Notes under the pieces: generated by a model
Told to the model about the DNA's origin: nothing
The model's input: the letters and a program-made list of their open reading frames with translations, nothing else
Databases searched by the model: none
Part shown: piece after piece, positions 36,193-44,935 of the stretch
Numbering within the stretch: position 1 is the first letter of the stretch
Layout: each line of letters begins with the position of its first letter
Program-made: the position numbers and the translations under genes
NCBI RefSeq assembly: GCF_003429095.1
Contig: NZ_QVTE01000020.1
Coordinates: forward strand, 1-45,167
Direction: 5' to 3'
DNA: 45,167 nt
DNA from: Peribacillus saganii
GTDB lineage: Bacteria > Bacillota > Bacilli > Bacillales > DSM-1321

Positions 36193-37548
36193 CTAATATT
36201 TAAACGCTGGCAGTGTCAAATCATAAAAATGGGTAAACAGAAACTGGCTTTCCAAATGACTGTGATAAATGTCTAATGCGGTCATTACCTTGCTGTCAGA
36301 TTTTTCTTTTTTACAAAGCTCGTACAGGATATCAGCCTTTAATATGCTTTGGCCATCATCTTTAAGAGTCTCATAGGCCTTTTGGAAAAGGACGTGGGAG
36401 CTGAGGGTGTCTTGTAATATTCGCTTGTAAAACTGTCCCTCTAAAAAGAAATGACGAGCAATTAATAATGGATCTTTTATGCTAGTGACGAAGGGCTTTG
36501 CCCGCTTGATCAGGTCCGTTATAAACGATGTGTCATCATTCCGGTGCAAGCTTACATAGATGCTAAGTTGAATTACGGCTAAACATTGTTCTCTTTGATC
36601 AGGAATGTCTTTGAACATATCCAGGTCTGATAGGAAGTGCTCCTTCAGCTGCAGCCCGATATCATTTTTTGGGTAAGCTGCCAAACTGGTATAAATAGTG
36701 AGGGCCCATCCGCGCAATATTCCTGCAGCATCATTTGTTTGCTGCTGCTTTTCCCTTAAGGATAGCAAAGTTTCCCTTACATCTTCAAGCGAGTTATCAT
36801 CCAGTAATTGGACTAGGAGTTTCATGTAATCCGTTTCCAGATGAGCAATCATGTAATGATTGATTTTATTGATATTTTGTATAGCTTGATATTTTGATGC
36901 TGTACATATGTAGAGAATCGCACGGTTAAAATAGATTTTGTCCCGCTCTATCTTCGTGACAGTCGGACTTACACTTGATAATTCCATGGCCTTGTCCAAT
37001 ATTTTAAAACTTTGTGAAATGTTTTTTCTGCTGAACATTATACTGGCCAAGAGGTTATAGGCATCCAATTTCAATCGTAAATTGTAATTATTTTTTTCCT
37101 CGGCATCAATGACTTGAAATAGATGCGCTTCCGCAAGTTGGGATTGATCCGTTTTTAGATAAAAAATCCCGGAAAGAAAATGGAAGTCAATTTTCCTGCT
37201 GGGAATTTGGTATGACTCTACTTTTTCCGAAAATAGCTTAAGCTCACTCTTTGCGTATTCCCACTGCTGCAATTCAATCAGATCTCTAATTTTGAGATTG
37301 AGATAATCCATTTCCTTCAGTTTTGCATTGATGTCAGGATCAGAAAAATAACTCATGGGCAATTCAAGCTTGATACAGAGTTCAGTCAATTGTTGTTCGG
37401 TTACAGGTTGCCTTCCATTTTCTATCTGGCTCATTTTGCCAAGTGAACAAATTCCCTCAGCCAATTCCTCTAGGGTCATACCCTTCGTTTTTCGCGCTGC
37501 TCTGATCTTATCACCAATTTCATTATGTCTGGGTATTATCTGGTTCAT
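36193..37548 (-). CDS. XRE-family regulator with TPR domain (RRNPP-like)
   Basis: This encodes 451 aa. The N-terminal helix-turn-helix at about 10-66 has IGDKIRAARKTKGMTLEELA and MSQIENGRQPVTEQQL. The remaining 380 residues are helical repeats with TPR spacing. This layout is shared by PlcR, NprR, Rgg and related regulators that often answer to a small secreted peptide. The length is close to NprR (about 420 aa). The start ATG has GGAAGGAA at 5 bases. No convincing signal-peptide-bearing peptide gene lies next to it; the short frame at 37736 is the only candidate I see. Binding sites and targets are unknown. Confidence 0.85.
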   Translation of the reverse strand: MNQIIPRHNEIGDKIRAARKTKGMTLEELAEGICSLGKMSQIENGRQPVTEQQLTELCIKLELPMSYFSDPDINAKLKEMDYLNLKIRDLIELQQWEYAKSELKLFSEKVESYQIPSRKIDFHFLSGIFYLKTDQSQLAEAHLFQVIDAEEKNNYNLRLKLDAYNLLASIMFSRKNISQSFKILDKAMELSSVSPTVTKIERDKIYFNRAILYICTASKYQAIQNINKINHYMIAHLETDYMKLLVQLLDDNSLEDVRETLLSLREKQQQTNDAAGILRGWALTIYTSLAAYPKNDIGLQLKEHFLSDLDMFKDIPDQREQCLAVIQLSIYVSLHRNDDTSFITDLIKRAKPFVTSIKDPLLIARHFFLEGQFYKRILQDTLSSHVLFQKAYETLKDDGQSILKADILYELCKKEKSDSKVMTALDIYHSHLESQFLFTHFYDLTLPAFKY

Positions 37549-38219
37549 ACATTTTCCTTCCGAATAGGGGACAGTATTTTTTCCTTATTTTACTATAAGA
37601 ATTATCCTAGTTTCCAGAAATGAAATTTTTTGTGTTTTTTTCCAATAAAATCATTGAAAGTTTTATTTTGGTTGTTATAATGATGGTTATAGTAAAAATT
37701 ACACACAAATTTAAACTAAAGGATAGGTAAATCGTATGTTAAACAGGAAAGCCATCTTATCCAATCGTATTCTTTTACTAATAAATAATATTGGAAAAAA
37801 CAAAGCGCATCCTATTTCTAGAGTTGAAATCTAGGTTTGGAAGCGTTTTATTATTTGGGTTTGCAGGGAAAGTTGATTGATATTGTCTTAAACATTTCCT
37901 AACAAAGAGCATGAAACTTACCGAGCTTATGCAGGGATCCTCGGCCTGCTTGGGTAACCGGGTAGCAATTGAACCTGGGGGCATTGACAAGCAGGTTAAC
38001 CACCGATTGCGGAATGTCAATTGTGCCTGATAGGTAATATTACCGGAAAAATCATCTATAAATAGGGCAAAGGATGCTGGGGAACGACGCCTGGAAAGGC
38101 CATGCAGTTTTCATTTACAGGGTTGCTGGGCAATATGATTTCGGGAGGCATGTGAGCAAATTTGTTTGAAAGGGCTATTTTTCGAAATTCTTCACCCGCA
38201 ATTTGAAGGAAATTCAGTC
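37549..38219. other. Gene-poor stretch, probably decayed
   Basis: A 32-aa frame at 37736-37834 (MLNRKAILSNRILLLINNIG, then KNKAHPISRVEI) has AAAGGATAGG 9 bases upstream but no clear secretion signal. Between 37840 and 38200, short protein-like pieces appear in several frames, as in a decayed gene. I could not name it. Confidence 0.35.
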
Positions 38220-38330
38220 ATGACGGTCTTTAATATAGAAATAAATAGGCTGTCCGAATACAGGAACGGGCCAAATGATGCTCTGCAACTTACTGAAAAA
38301 AATCTCACATTGATAGCTGAAACAGTATAG
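38220..38330 (+). CDS. Small ORF directly before the chemotaxis receptor
   Basis: This encodes 36 aa ([20 protein letters not shown], then [16 protein letters not shown]), with GAAGGAAA 6 bases before the ATG, ending 17 bases before the receptor. It is helical and polar. It faintly recalls Spo0E-like phosphatases but lacks their SLDELI-type motif. It could be a real small gene or the tail of a lost one. Confidence 0.35.
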   Translation: MTVFNIEINRLSEYRNGPNDALQLTEKNLTLIAETV

Positions 38331-38347
38331 AAAGGAAGTACATATTC

Positions 38348-40300
38348 ATGAAGTCTTTTTTCAGATTAACTATTAAGAATAAACTTATCATTTCTTTTGC
38401 TTTAATTTTATTCGTTCCAAGTTTACTGATTGGGCTTATATCGTATAATTCCGCAAAGGGTAAAGTCGAAGATCAAATTCTCAACGCAGCTGGAGAAAAC
38501 GTAAACTTAATTAATCAAAATATCGACCTCTTCTTTGAAGATAAGGTAAAAGTAGTCAATTATCTATCAAAATCTTTCACGAGCAGTCAGGTTGAAAGTG
38601 CTTTAGTTCCACGACTGGTAGATTTCAAGAAGGTATATCCGGAAATACAGACTGTATATTTAGGTACAAAATCTGGGGCGTTACTTAGTTCATCTGAGAC
38701 GAAGCTAGCAGGGAACCCTGAACAAAAAGAATGGTTTCAGCAGGCCATTGAACATTCAGGCAATGCAGTGATAACTGACCCAAGTAAGGACGAAAGCACG
38801 GGGGATGCAATCGTTACTGTAGCCAAAACTCTGGAAGATAATAGCGGCGTAGTTGCTTTTGATGTGAAAATCAAAACCCTCGCTGATATGGTGAATGAAG
38901 CAAAAATCGGGAAAGAAGGCTATCCGCAGGTACTTGATAAAAACAGTAAGTTTTTAATTCATCCAAAACAGCCTGTTGGAGCAGACGCTTCCAATCCGGA
39001 GCATAAGTACATGTTTAAGCATGATTCGGGTTCAACGGCATATATGCTGGATGGTGAAGAGAAAAAGCTGATGTTTGAAACCAATAAAATGACTGGATGG
39101 AAAATTTCAGGAACCATGTATTCAGCAGAGATTGATAAAGAGGCCAGGTCTATTTTAATCACTACATTAATAGTTATTGCAGCATCATTGGTTGCTGCCG
39201 CCGCACTTGTTTATTTTATAATCAAGTCTATAATGACACCGTTAAGAAGATTAATGTCAGCCACGGAGAGTATCAACGAGGGGAACCTTGAGGAAACCAT
39301 TGAAGTTAATTCTCATGACGAGTTAGGCCAATTAGGCAAAAGCTTCAATCAAATGGTTGACTCACTTCGGTCGATTTTAGGGCAAGTAAATATATCCGCC
39401 AATACATTGATCGCTTCATCAGAAGAACTAACGGCTACTGCCGAACAGAGCAGCCAGTCGGCTCAGCAGATTGCGTCCGCAACACAGCAGATTGCCGCAG
39501 GTGCGGATGAGCAATTAAATAGCGTAAATGGGGCAGCGACGGCTATTAACCAGATGTCTGCAGGGATTCAGCAAATAGCTGCAAGAAGTGAAGAAGTAGC
39601 AGAACTCACTCAAAATACGCTGGAAGTCTCTAAGAACGGTGCAAGCAGCGTGGCGGATGTTATTGTCCATATGAATGAAATCCAACAAACAGTCCAAGAC
39701 ACTTCCATAATCATCCGGAATCTTGGGGACCGTTCTAAGGAGATCGTGAGTATCGTTTCGATTATCACCGACATCTCGAACCAAACAAATTTGCTTGCCT
39801 TAAATGCAGCCATAGAATCGGCAAGGGCCGGGGAACATGGAAAAGGTTTTGCTGTGGTGGCAGATGAAGTCCGGAAACTAGCTGAGCAATCATCAGCTTC
39901 AGCAAAACAAATATCCGATTTAATTGGAGCCATTCAAGTAGAAACCGATCAGGCAGTAAATTCAATGAATGCAGGAACAGAAAAGGTCGCAGATGGAGTT
40001 GTCCGTACACAGCAATTCGGCGAGCTATTCCAGGTTATTGAACAAAGCGTATCGAATGTCAGCGGCAAGGTGCAGGAAGTTGCATCTTCCATTTATCAGA
40101 TGTCAGCTGGAAGCCAACAAATTGTTGAAGCGATTGATGTTGTGAAACAAGTTGCTGAAGAAGGTGCCAGTGCGAGCCAGCAAAACTCTGCAACAAGTGA
40201 GGAACAGCTAGCAACGATGGAGGAAGTTTCGTCCGCAGCCCAATCATTATCCGTATTGGCTGAAGAGATGCAAACGATATTGGCGAAATTTAGGTTGTAA
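38348..40300 (+). CDS. Methyl-accepting chemotaxis protein
   Basis: This is a 650-aa receptor. TM1 is at about 13-33. An extracytoplasmic dCache-type sensor spans about 35-265 ([53 protein letters not shown]). TM2 is at about 272-294. HAMP is at about 295-350 ([20 protein letters not shown] in part). A long coiled-coil signalling domain follows, with the hairpin tip INLL-type sequence [20 protein letters not shown] near 495 and methylation-type Gln/Glu pairs. It binds a small ligand outside and signals through CheW and CheA. The ligand cannot be told from sequence. The start ATG has AAAGGAAG about 9 bases upstream. It is a single receptor gene without other chemotaxis genes nearby. Confidence 0.95.
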   Translation: MKSFFRLTIKNKLIISFALILFVPSLLIGLISYNSAKGKVEDQILNAAGENVNLINQNIDLFFEDKVKVVNYLSKSFTSSQVESALVPRLVDFKKVYPEIQTVYLGTKSGALLSSSETKLAGNPEQKEWFQQAIEHSGNAVITDPSKDESTGDAIVTVAKTLEDNSGVVAFDVKIKTLADMVNEAKIGKEGYPQVLDKNSKFLIHPKQPVGADASNPEHKYMFKHDSGSTAYMLDGEEKKLMFETNKMTGWKISGTMYSAEIDKEARSILITTLIVIAASLVAAAALVYFIIKSIMTPLRRLMSATESINEGNLEETIEVNSHDELGQLGKSFNQMVDSLRSILGQVNISANTLIASSEELTATAEQSSQSAQQIASATQQIAAGADEQLNSVNGAATAINQMSAGIQQIAARSEEVAELTQNTLEVSKNGASSVADVIVHMNEIQQTVQDTSIIIRNLGDRSKEIVSIVSIITDISNQTNLLALNAAIESARAGEHGKGFAVVADEVRKLAEQSSASAKQISDLIGAIQVETDQAVNSMNAGTEKVADGVVRTQQFGELFQVIEQSVSNVSGKVQEVASSIYQMSAGSQQIVEAIDVVKQVAEEGASASQQNSATSEEQLATMEEVSSAAQSLSVLAEEMQTILAKFRL

Positions 40301-40371
40301 TCTATGAATGGACAGACTAGCAGAATGGCCAAGTGCCTGTCCTGGATATATAACCGATTTAAGAAAAAAAG

Positions 40372-40405
40372 GACCTTAACTGCAAAACTGGTTAAGGTCT
40401 TTATT
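40372..40405 (+). terminator. Terminator of the receptor gene
   Basis: GACCTTAAC (40372-40380) pairs with GTTAAGGTC (40391-40399), then TTTATTTTT. Confidence 0.85.
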
Positions 40406-40485
40406 TTTAAGGGGAAATTCTCTAATATTAGATGAAACGATTAATTTAGAGTTTATGATAGATTGTCAGATGGGGGAAACATTTT

Positions 40486-41520
40486 ATGGTACTTGGCCCG
40501 CGCGTACTGAAGACCGGAATTGCTGTAACGATTGCTTTATACATATGTGCTATTTTTGATTTAACGCCCGCCGTGTTTGCCGGAGTAGCTGCGATTTTTA
40601 CGATCCAGCCATCGATTTATCGCTCATGGAAACAGTTGTCGGACCAACTGCTGACCAATACGATGGGAGCAGCGATTGCGCTACTTTCTATCCACTTTCT
40701 TGGGGATAATCCAATTACAATCGGCTTGATAATGATCCTCGTTATTTCATTTAGCTTAAGAATGAAAATGGAAAGTACAATCCCGCTTTCGTTGGTTACG
40801 GTTCTTGCCATTATGAGCGCCCCTGAAAATGAAAGTCTGCTTTTTACTTTAAACCGTTTTTTAATCATTTTGGTTGGTATAGCTTCGGCATTACTGATAA
40901 ATCTATTGATTTTACCGCCTAAATATAAAAAAAATTATCTGGAAAAAGTCCATTCAGTTTTTCAGAATCTGTCACTATTGCTGCGGACGGCCATTTCTAA
41001 TGAATTGAAGGAAAAATCATATCAGGAGCTGAGCCAGAAGCTGAGGAGTGACATCGATAGGCTGGAGGAGCTGTACCGGATTTTCGATGAAGAACGGGGA
41101 AAAATGTCAAAGCTGAATCCTTTGGATGTCAGGGAAATCGTTGTTTTTAAGCAAATGCTAAAGACACTCCAGCAAGGGGAAGAGGTGCTGGAGAACATAG
41201 AAGAGCATTACTTCCAAAGCAATGCAAACGACGAGGAAGACCAGCTATTTGACCATCATATCGAACAATTAATTAAAAGCCACGAATATTTTCTATTGAA
41301 ATATGAAGGAAAAATGAAAGAGATAGACGACCATCTTGAAAATGAGATGATGGAATCAAGTGCTGCATTTTTCGAGCGGATCCTCGAGCAATACCCAGAA
41401 GATAAAGAAGGTAAGTTACGCTTGCTGATCATTGCTTCCTCAATTGTGGAATATTCTTTTCACTTGAAGCGGTTAGACCGGCTTGTGCAGCAGTATAACA
41501 AAGCGGCACATCTTCAGTAA
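40486..41520 (+). CDS. UPF0421 / aromatic acid exporter-like membrane protein (YgaE-like)
   Basis: This encodes 344 aa. The N-terminal 140 residues form about four transmembrane helices, starting LGPRVLKTGIAVTIALYICA, with AGVAAIFTIQPSIYRSWKQ (52-70 region) typical of the ArAE/UPF0421 group. The remaining 200 residues are a cytoplasmic, charged, helical domain (YKKNYLEKVHSVFQNLS, IEYSFHLKRLDRLV-like end). Relatives include YgaE and YqjA of Bacillus. Export of aromatic acids is suggested for part of the superfamily but not shown for this one. The start ATG has GGGGGA at 7 bases. It is a single gene. Confidence 0.85.
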   Translation: MVLGPRVLKTGIAVTIALYICAIFDLTPAVFAGVAAIFTIQPSIYRSWKQLSDQLLTNTMGAAIALLSIHFLGDNPITIGLIMILVISFSLRMKMESTIPLSLVTVLAIMSAPENESLLFTLNRFLIILVGIASALLINLLILPPKYKKNYLEKVHSVFQNLSLLLRTAISNELKEKSYQELSQKLRSDIDRLEELYRIFDEERGKMSKLNPLDVREIVVFKQMLKTLQQGEEVLENIEEHYFQSNANDEEDQLFDHHIEQLIKSHEYFLLKYEGKMKEIDDHLENEMMESSAAFFERILEQYPEDKEGKLRLLIIASSIVEYSFHLKRLDRLVQQYNKAAHLQ

Positions 41521-41553
41521 ACTGAAGATTTATAATGTTACAGCACAGTGAAA

Positions 41554-41576
41554 GCGCCGATTGACGGCGCTTTTTT
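41554..41576 (+). terminator. Terminator of the UPF0421 gene
   Basis: GCGCCG (41554-41559) pairs with CGGCGC (41565-41570), followed by TTTTTT. Confidence 0.88.
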
Positions 41577-41724
41577 GTATATTTAAGAATGAAGGCTGTA
41601 TCGGGCACCGTTTTCACTTCATCTTTATCGGCTCCTGCCAGATACCAGCCTGCAGGCAATTCGAACCCGCTTTTTGCATATTTTCTGCTTATCTCCAAAC
41701 GCTATATAAATGGAGGTGATTAGT

Positions 41725-41871
41725 TTGAAAAATAATCAAAAACAGCCAAAGGAAAAGTTACTAAAGGAAAATTCGTATGAAAACAGTGTCTCTTCGGAAG
41801 GAACGAAACACTTGGATTACGTCCCTCAGCCCCATGGATTTGGAGAAAGAATCACCCAGGACTCAGAATGA
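41725..41871 (+). CDS. Small hydrophilic protein, 48 aa
   Basis: TTG 41725 follows the near-perfect TGGAGGTGATTAG ribosome binding site. The peptide begins MKNNQKQPKEKLLKENSYEN, then has HLDYVPQPHGFGERITQDSE. It is charged and has no membrane helix. It could be a spore-associated or stress peptide, but no family is recognised. Its strong ribosome binding site is the main support. Confidence 0.55.
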   Translation: MKNNQKQPKEKLLKENSYENSVSSEGTKHLDYVPQPHGFGERITQDSE

Positions 41872-41937
41872 AAAAAGCAGTTGGCGGAGGAGCAGAACAC
41901 GCTGCCGCAGGATGAAGGCTGTAACGGATATCAAAAA

Positions 41938-41961
41938 ACTGGCAGACGCGTCTGCCAGTTG
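41938..41961. terminator. Perfect-palindrome terminator for the SDR gene
   Basis: AACTGGCAGACG and CGTCTGCCAGTT form a 24-base palindrome. On the minus strand it is followed by TTTTTT, 18 bases after the SDR stop. On the plus strand a GTGTTT follows. Confidence 0.8.
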
Positions 41962-41978
41962 TGTTTAACCTGTACGCT

Positions 41979-42761
41979 TTATATAAGAGATTCAGCTCCA
42001 TCGATGTAAACGTTAGATCCAGTAATATGTGAGGACTGATCGGAAGCCAAAAATAGGACCAGGTCTGCCACTTGGTCAGGTGATCCTGATTTATGCTTCA
42101 GTGGCTGGTTGCCTTCAGGGTATTCGATCGGAATTTTGATTTTTTCCAGATTCTCTTCCTCAGGGAAGGTATTGTTGTCGATGTTCGTTTCGATGGCACC
42201 GGGGCAAATGGTATTAACACGTATTTTGTAACGAGCAAGTTCCAGTGCCGCCATTTTTCCAAAGGCAACCTGTCCTGCTTTTGAGGTGCTGTAGGCAGTG
42301 AACCCAAAGTTACGGAAAATACGGTTTCCATTAATGGAGCTGGTGATGATGATGCTGCCGCCATGTTCCTTCATATGGGGGATTGCATACTTCACGGTTA
42401 AAAAAGTTCCTTTTAAATTGATGCTTAAGGTTTTTTCCCAGTCATCCGGTTCCAAATCCTCAATCGGTGAAAGAACTCCATTAATCCCGGCGTTTGCAAA
42501 TACAATGTCAAGCCGTCCCCATTTATCAGCAATCTTTTGAATGCATGCTTCCACCCGTGCGGGATCTGAAACGTCTGTTTCAATAATTAGAGCTTCTCCG
42601 CCCAGCTCTTCGATTTGTTTTTTTATATCAACAGCGTTCTCTTCTTTAATGTCCGCGAGCGCCACCTTTGCTCCGTTCTGGGCCAGTTTCAAAGCAGAAG
42701 CCAGGCCAATGCCAGAGCCTGCCCCTGTTACAAGGGCTACCTTATCCTTAACAGAAGTCAC
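41979..42761 (-). CDS. Short-chain dehydrogenase/reductase
   Basis: This 260-aa classical SDR has the cofactor motif TGAGSGIG (12-19), an Asp after strand two (D37 in ALADIKEE) that favours NAD over NADP, NAG at 90-92, and the catalytic Ser at 141-142 (TSSINGN), Y157 and K161 (YSTSK). The end VYIDGAESLI is typical. The start is GTG 42761, with AGAGGAG about 9 bases upstream. It is divergent from a Gfo/Idh/MocA gene with 154 bases between them, so the pair may serve one sugar or polyol pathway. The substrate is unknown. Confidence 0.92.
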   Translation of the reverse strand: MTSVKDKVALVTGAGSGIGLASALKLAQNGAKVALADIKEENAVDIKKQIEELGGEALIIETDVSDPARVEACIQKIADKWGRLDIVFANAGINGVLSPIEDLEPDDWEKTLSINLKGTFLTVKYAIPHMKEHGGSIIITSSINGNRIFRNFGFTAYSTSKAGQVAFGKMAALELARYKIRVNTICPGAIETNIDNNTFPEEENLEKIKIPIEYPEGNQPLKHKSGSPDQVADLVLFLASDQSSHITGSNVYIDGAESLI

Positions 42762-42915
42762 TTAACTTCACTCCTCTTTTTTTTAATAACTTACTATCCC
42801 CTTTTCGGCCGCTCTAAAAACCACCAATCTCACCCAGCAACTCGGATTCTGGAAAAAGCTGATAAAAATTGATACTCTATAGAAATGAGAATAAAATAGC
42901 ATGGAGGAATGGTAA

Positions 42916-43899
42916 ATGATTCGTTTTGGGATTATCGGAACCAATTGGATAACAGAAGCTTTTATTAAAGCTGCCAGCAATATAGAAGATTTTGAACTAA
43001 CAGCGGTTTATTCACGAACTATGGAACGTGCGAAGGAATTTGCTGACAATTACGGGGTTGATTCGTTGTTTACGGATCTCGAGGAAATGGCTGTGAGCAA
43101 TATAATTGATGCAGTTTATATAGCCACCCCAAATTCACTTCACGCGGAACAAGCACTAATCTTTCTCAAACATAAAAAGCATGTGCTTTGTGAAAAGCCG
43201 ATCGCGTCCAACCGGTTTGAACTGGCGGATATGATTCAAGCGGCAAAGGAAAATGATGTGCTGCTAATGGAAGCAATGAAGCCACCCTTCCTTCCAAACT
43301 TTAAAAGCGTTCAGAAAAACCTTCATAAAATAGGTAAAATAAGGCGTTTTTCAGCTAGTCAGAGCCAATACTCATCAAGATATGACGCCTATAAAGCAGG
43401 TACGGTGATGAATGCTTTCAAACCTGAATTCGCCAGTGGATCTTTGATGGATATAGGCATTTATTGCATTTATCCAGTTGTGATGCTGTTGGGGCGTCCA
43501 GAAAAGATTCTTGCGAATGGCTATCTGCTTGAATCAGGAGCCGATGGTCAGGGCAGCATCATTTTTTCCTACAAGGAAAGTGAAGCAATCATTTCTCATT
43601 CGAAAATAACCAATTCAGTTGTTCCATCTGAAATCCAGGGAGAGAACGGAAGTATCCTGATTGATAAAATTTCTGATCCAAAGAGCGTAAAGATTGTTTA
43701 TCGGGATGGTACAGAGGAAGATATTACTCAAAGTCAGGCTGAAAATACAATGGTTTATGAAGCGATGGAATTCATCGAATTAATAAAGTCAGGCAAGCAT
43801 GAGTCAGACATTAATTCCTTTGAGATGTCCATGGCTGTCATGGAAATCATGGATGAAGCAAGAGCACAAATCGGACTTAAATATCCAGGAGACCGCTAA
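42916..43899 (+). CDS. Gfo/Idh/MocA-family oxidoreductase
   Basis: This 327-aa NAD(P)-dependent enzyme is of the glucose-fructose oxidoreductase/inositol dehydrogenase type. The N-terminal Rossmann domain starts RFGIIGTNWITEAF, has YIATPNSLHAEQA (68-80) and the family motif EKP at 93-95 (LCEKPIAS). The C-terminal beta-sheet domain has ASGSLMDIGIYCIYP (near 175-190), with the conserved D-x-G-x-Y. The start ATG has TGGAGGAATGG about 7 bases upstream. It pairs divergently with the SDR gene. The substrate is unknown; sugar or polyol is likely from the family. Confidence 0.92.
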   Translation: MIRFGIIGTNWITEAFIKAASNIEDFELTAVYSRTMERAKEFADNYGVDSLFTDLEEMAVSNIIDAVYIATPNSLHAEQALIFLKHKKHVLCEKPIASNRFELADMIQAAKENDVLLMEAMKPPFLPNFKSVQKNLHKIGKIRRFSASQSQYSSRYDAYKAGTVMNAFKPEFASGSLMDIGIYCIYPVVMLLGRPEKILANGYLLESGADGQGSIIFSYKESEAIISHSKITNSVVPSEIQGENGSILIDKISDPKSVKIVYRDGTEEDITQSQAENTMVYEAMEFIELIKSGKHESDINSFEMSMAVMEIMDEARAQIGLKYPGDR

Positions 43900-43902
43900 C
43901 CT

Positions 43903-43930
43903 AAAGGCTGCCATTTTGCAGCCTTTTTGC
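43903..43930 (+). terminator. Terminator of the Gfo/Idh/MocA gene
   Basis: AAAGGCTGC (43903-43911) pairs with GCAGCCTTT (43918-43926), then TTTGC. Confidence 0.88.
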
Positions 43931-44135
43931 ATACGCAGATGAGAAATAAGAAGAGCATGTTAATAAAGAACGGGAAAAGCAAAAATTGTAGTAAAAGTTC
44001 CTTAAGTGACGAATGTTTCCTCATAGAGGTTGCCTCACTTATATCAGAATGTAAAAGTGCATTTCCTTTTTTCTTCAATTTCCATAGATAATAAAGGATG
44101 GTTGCTATTACCAAAAAAGTATTGGAGAGAAAATA

Positions 44136-44515
44136 ATGAACGATGAAATGCTTAACATTTTTGATGAGAATCATCGCCATCTAGAGGTAGCTTCTCGTAA
44201 GGAAGTACACTAATTTGGGCATGGGCATGAAACCTGCCATTCTTGGCTGATTAGCAGGGAGGGTAACACAGAATATGTGTATTTCCAGCTTCGCAGTGAA
44301 GAGAAAAAAGATTTTCCAAGTCTTTTTGATATTTCTGCCGCAGGCCATATCCTGGCCAATGAAACAGTTGAAGATGGGATAAGGGAAGTCAAAGAGGAAC
44401 TTGGAATTGATATTTCCATGAATGACCTGGAGTATGTAGGTGTTATTAAAGATAGCAATACTACCGATCGTTTTATGCTCATGTTTTTTTAAACAATGAA
44501 ATAATTGTATGCCAA
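44136..44515 (+). pseudogene. NUDIX hydrolase, broken
   Basis: The gene starts at ATG 44136 with GGAG upstream and reads MNDEMLNIFDENHRHL and ASRKEVH, then meets a TAA at 44211. It continues in the same frame with WLISREGNTEYVYFQLRS and DISAAGHILANE, and the Nudix-like box TVEDGIREVKEELGID. Near 44485 a one-base shift ends it (the other frame gives FLNNEII), and the C-terminal half is missing. At least three lesions are present. Intact relatives are about 200 aa and resemble isopentenyl-diphosphate isomerase-like NUDIX proteins. Confidence 0.8.
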
Positions 44516-44748
44516 TCATTATAGAAACCGCTGGGAGAGCGGGAAAAAACACAAGTATTTTAGAATGATGATGGGAATTGGTGTCACAGCCGTTTTTTTA
44601 GATATTTGGTTTTAGTAAATTAAAAAAAACCGCTCAAATTATACGTTGACCTATAAGATGTACAAGCTATTTTGTTTATGCTGCATATCATAAAAGCAGA
44701 ATAGGGAGGGAGGTCTGAAAGTATATTCCGAGTGTATGTTACGCAAGC
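44516..44748. other. Gene-free spacer
   Basis: A short protein-like piece (MMMGIGVTAVFLDIW) near 44565-44610 may be the end of a lost membrane protein gene. A strong GGGAGGGAGG at 44704-44713 precedes the Cys-rich frame. Confidence 0.3.
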
Positions 44749-44922
44749 TTGAACTTTGATGCTTACGAGCAGTTGGAGTGCAATGAATATATATCAGGGT
44801 TCAAATATTACGTTGAAAAAGGTCGCTGTAATTTACACTCAGATGTTTGCAGAAGCTGCAAACTTGAATATTGTCTTTTGAATGCATTAGTCACCGGTGT
44901 TCATAAAAAAATATTTAAATGA
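44749..44922 (+). CDS. Cys-rich small protein
   Basis: This encodes 57 aa from TTG 44749, the first standard start in frame. It has cysteines in ECNEYI, GRCNLHSDVCRSCKLEYC. The CxxC and CxxxxC spacing suggests metal binding. The frame reads sensibly back to 44719 (KYIPSVCYA), and a strong GGGAGGGAGG lies upstream at 44704, but a TGA sits at 44716-44718. So the original start may have been lost by a small change, or a rare ATT start at 44725 is used. It lies 13 bases before the repeat protein gene. Confidence 0.45.
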   Translation: MNFDAYEQLECNEYISGFKYYVEKGRCNLHSDVCRSCKLEYCLLNALVTGVHKKIFK

Positions 44923-44935
44923 GAGAAGGTAAATT

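Noticed and set aside
41577..41698. Minus-strand frame with a protein-like segment (GFELPAGWYLAGADKDE)
   Set aside because: The segment looks real, but the frame runs through a terminator into the UPF0421 gene and has no ribosome binding site. It is perhaps a tiny remnant, too weak to list.
43896..44180. 94-aa hydrophobic minus-strand frame
   Set aside because: It overlaps the terminator at 43903 and the start of the NUDIX gene and has no ribosome binding site.
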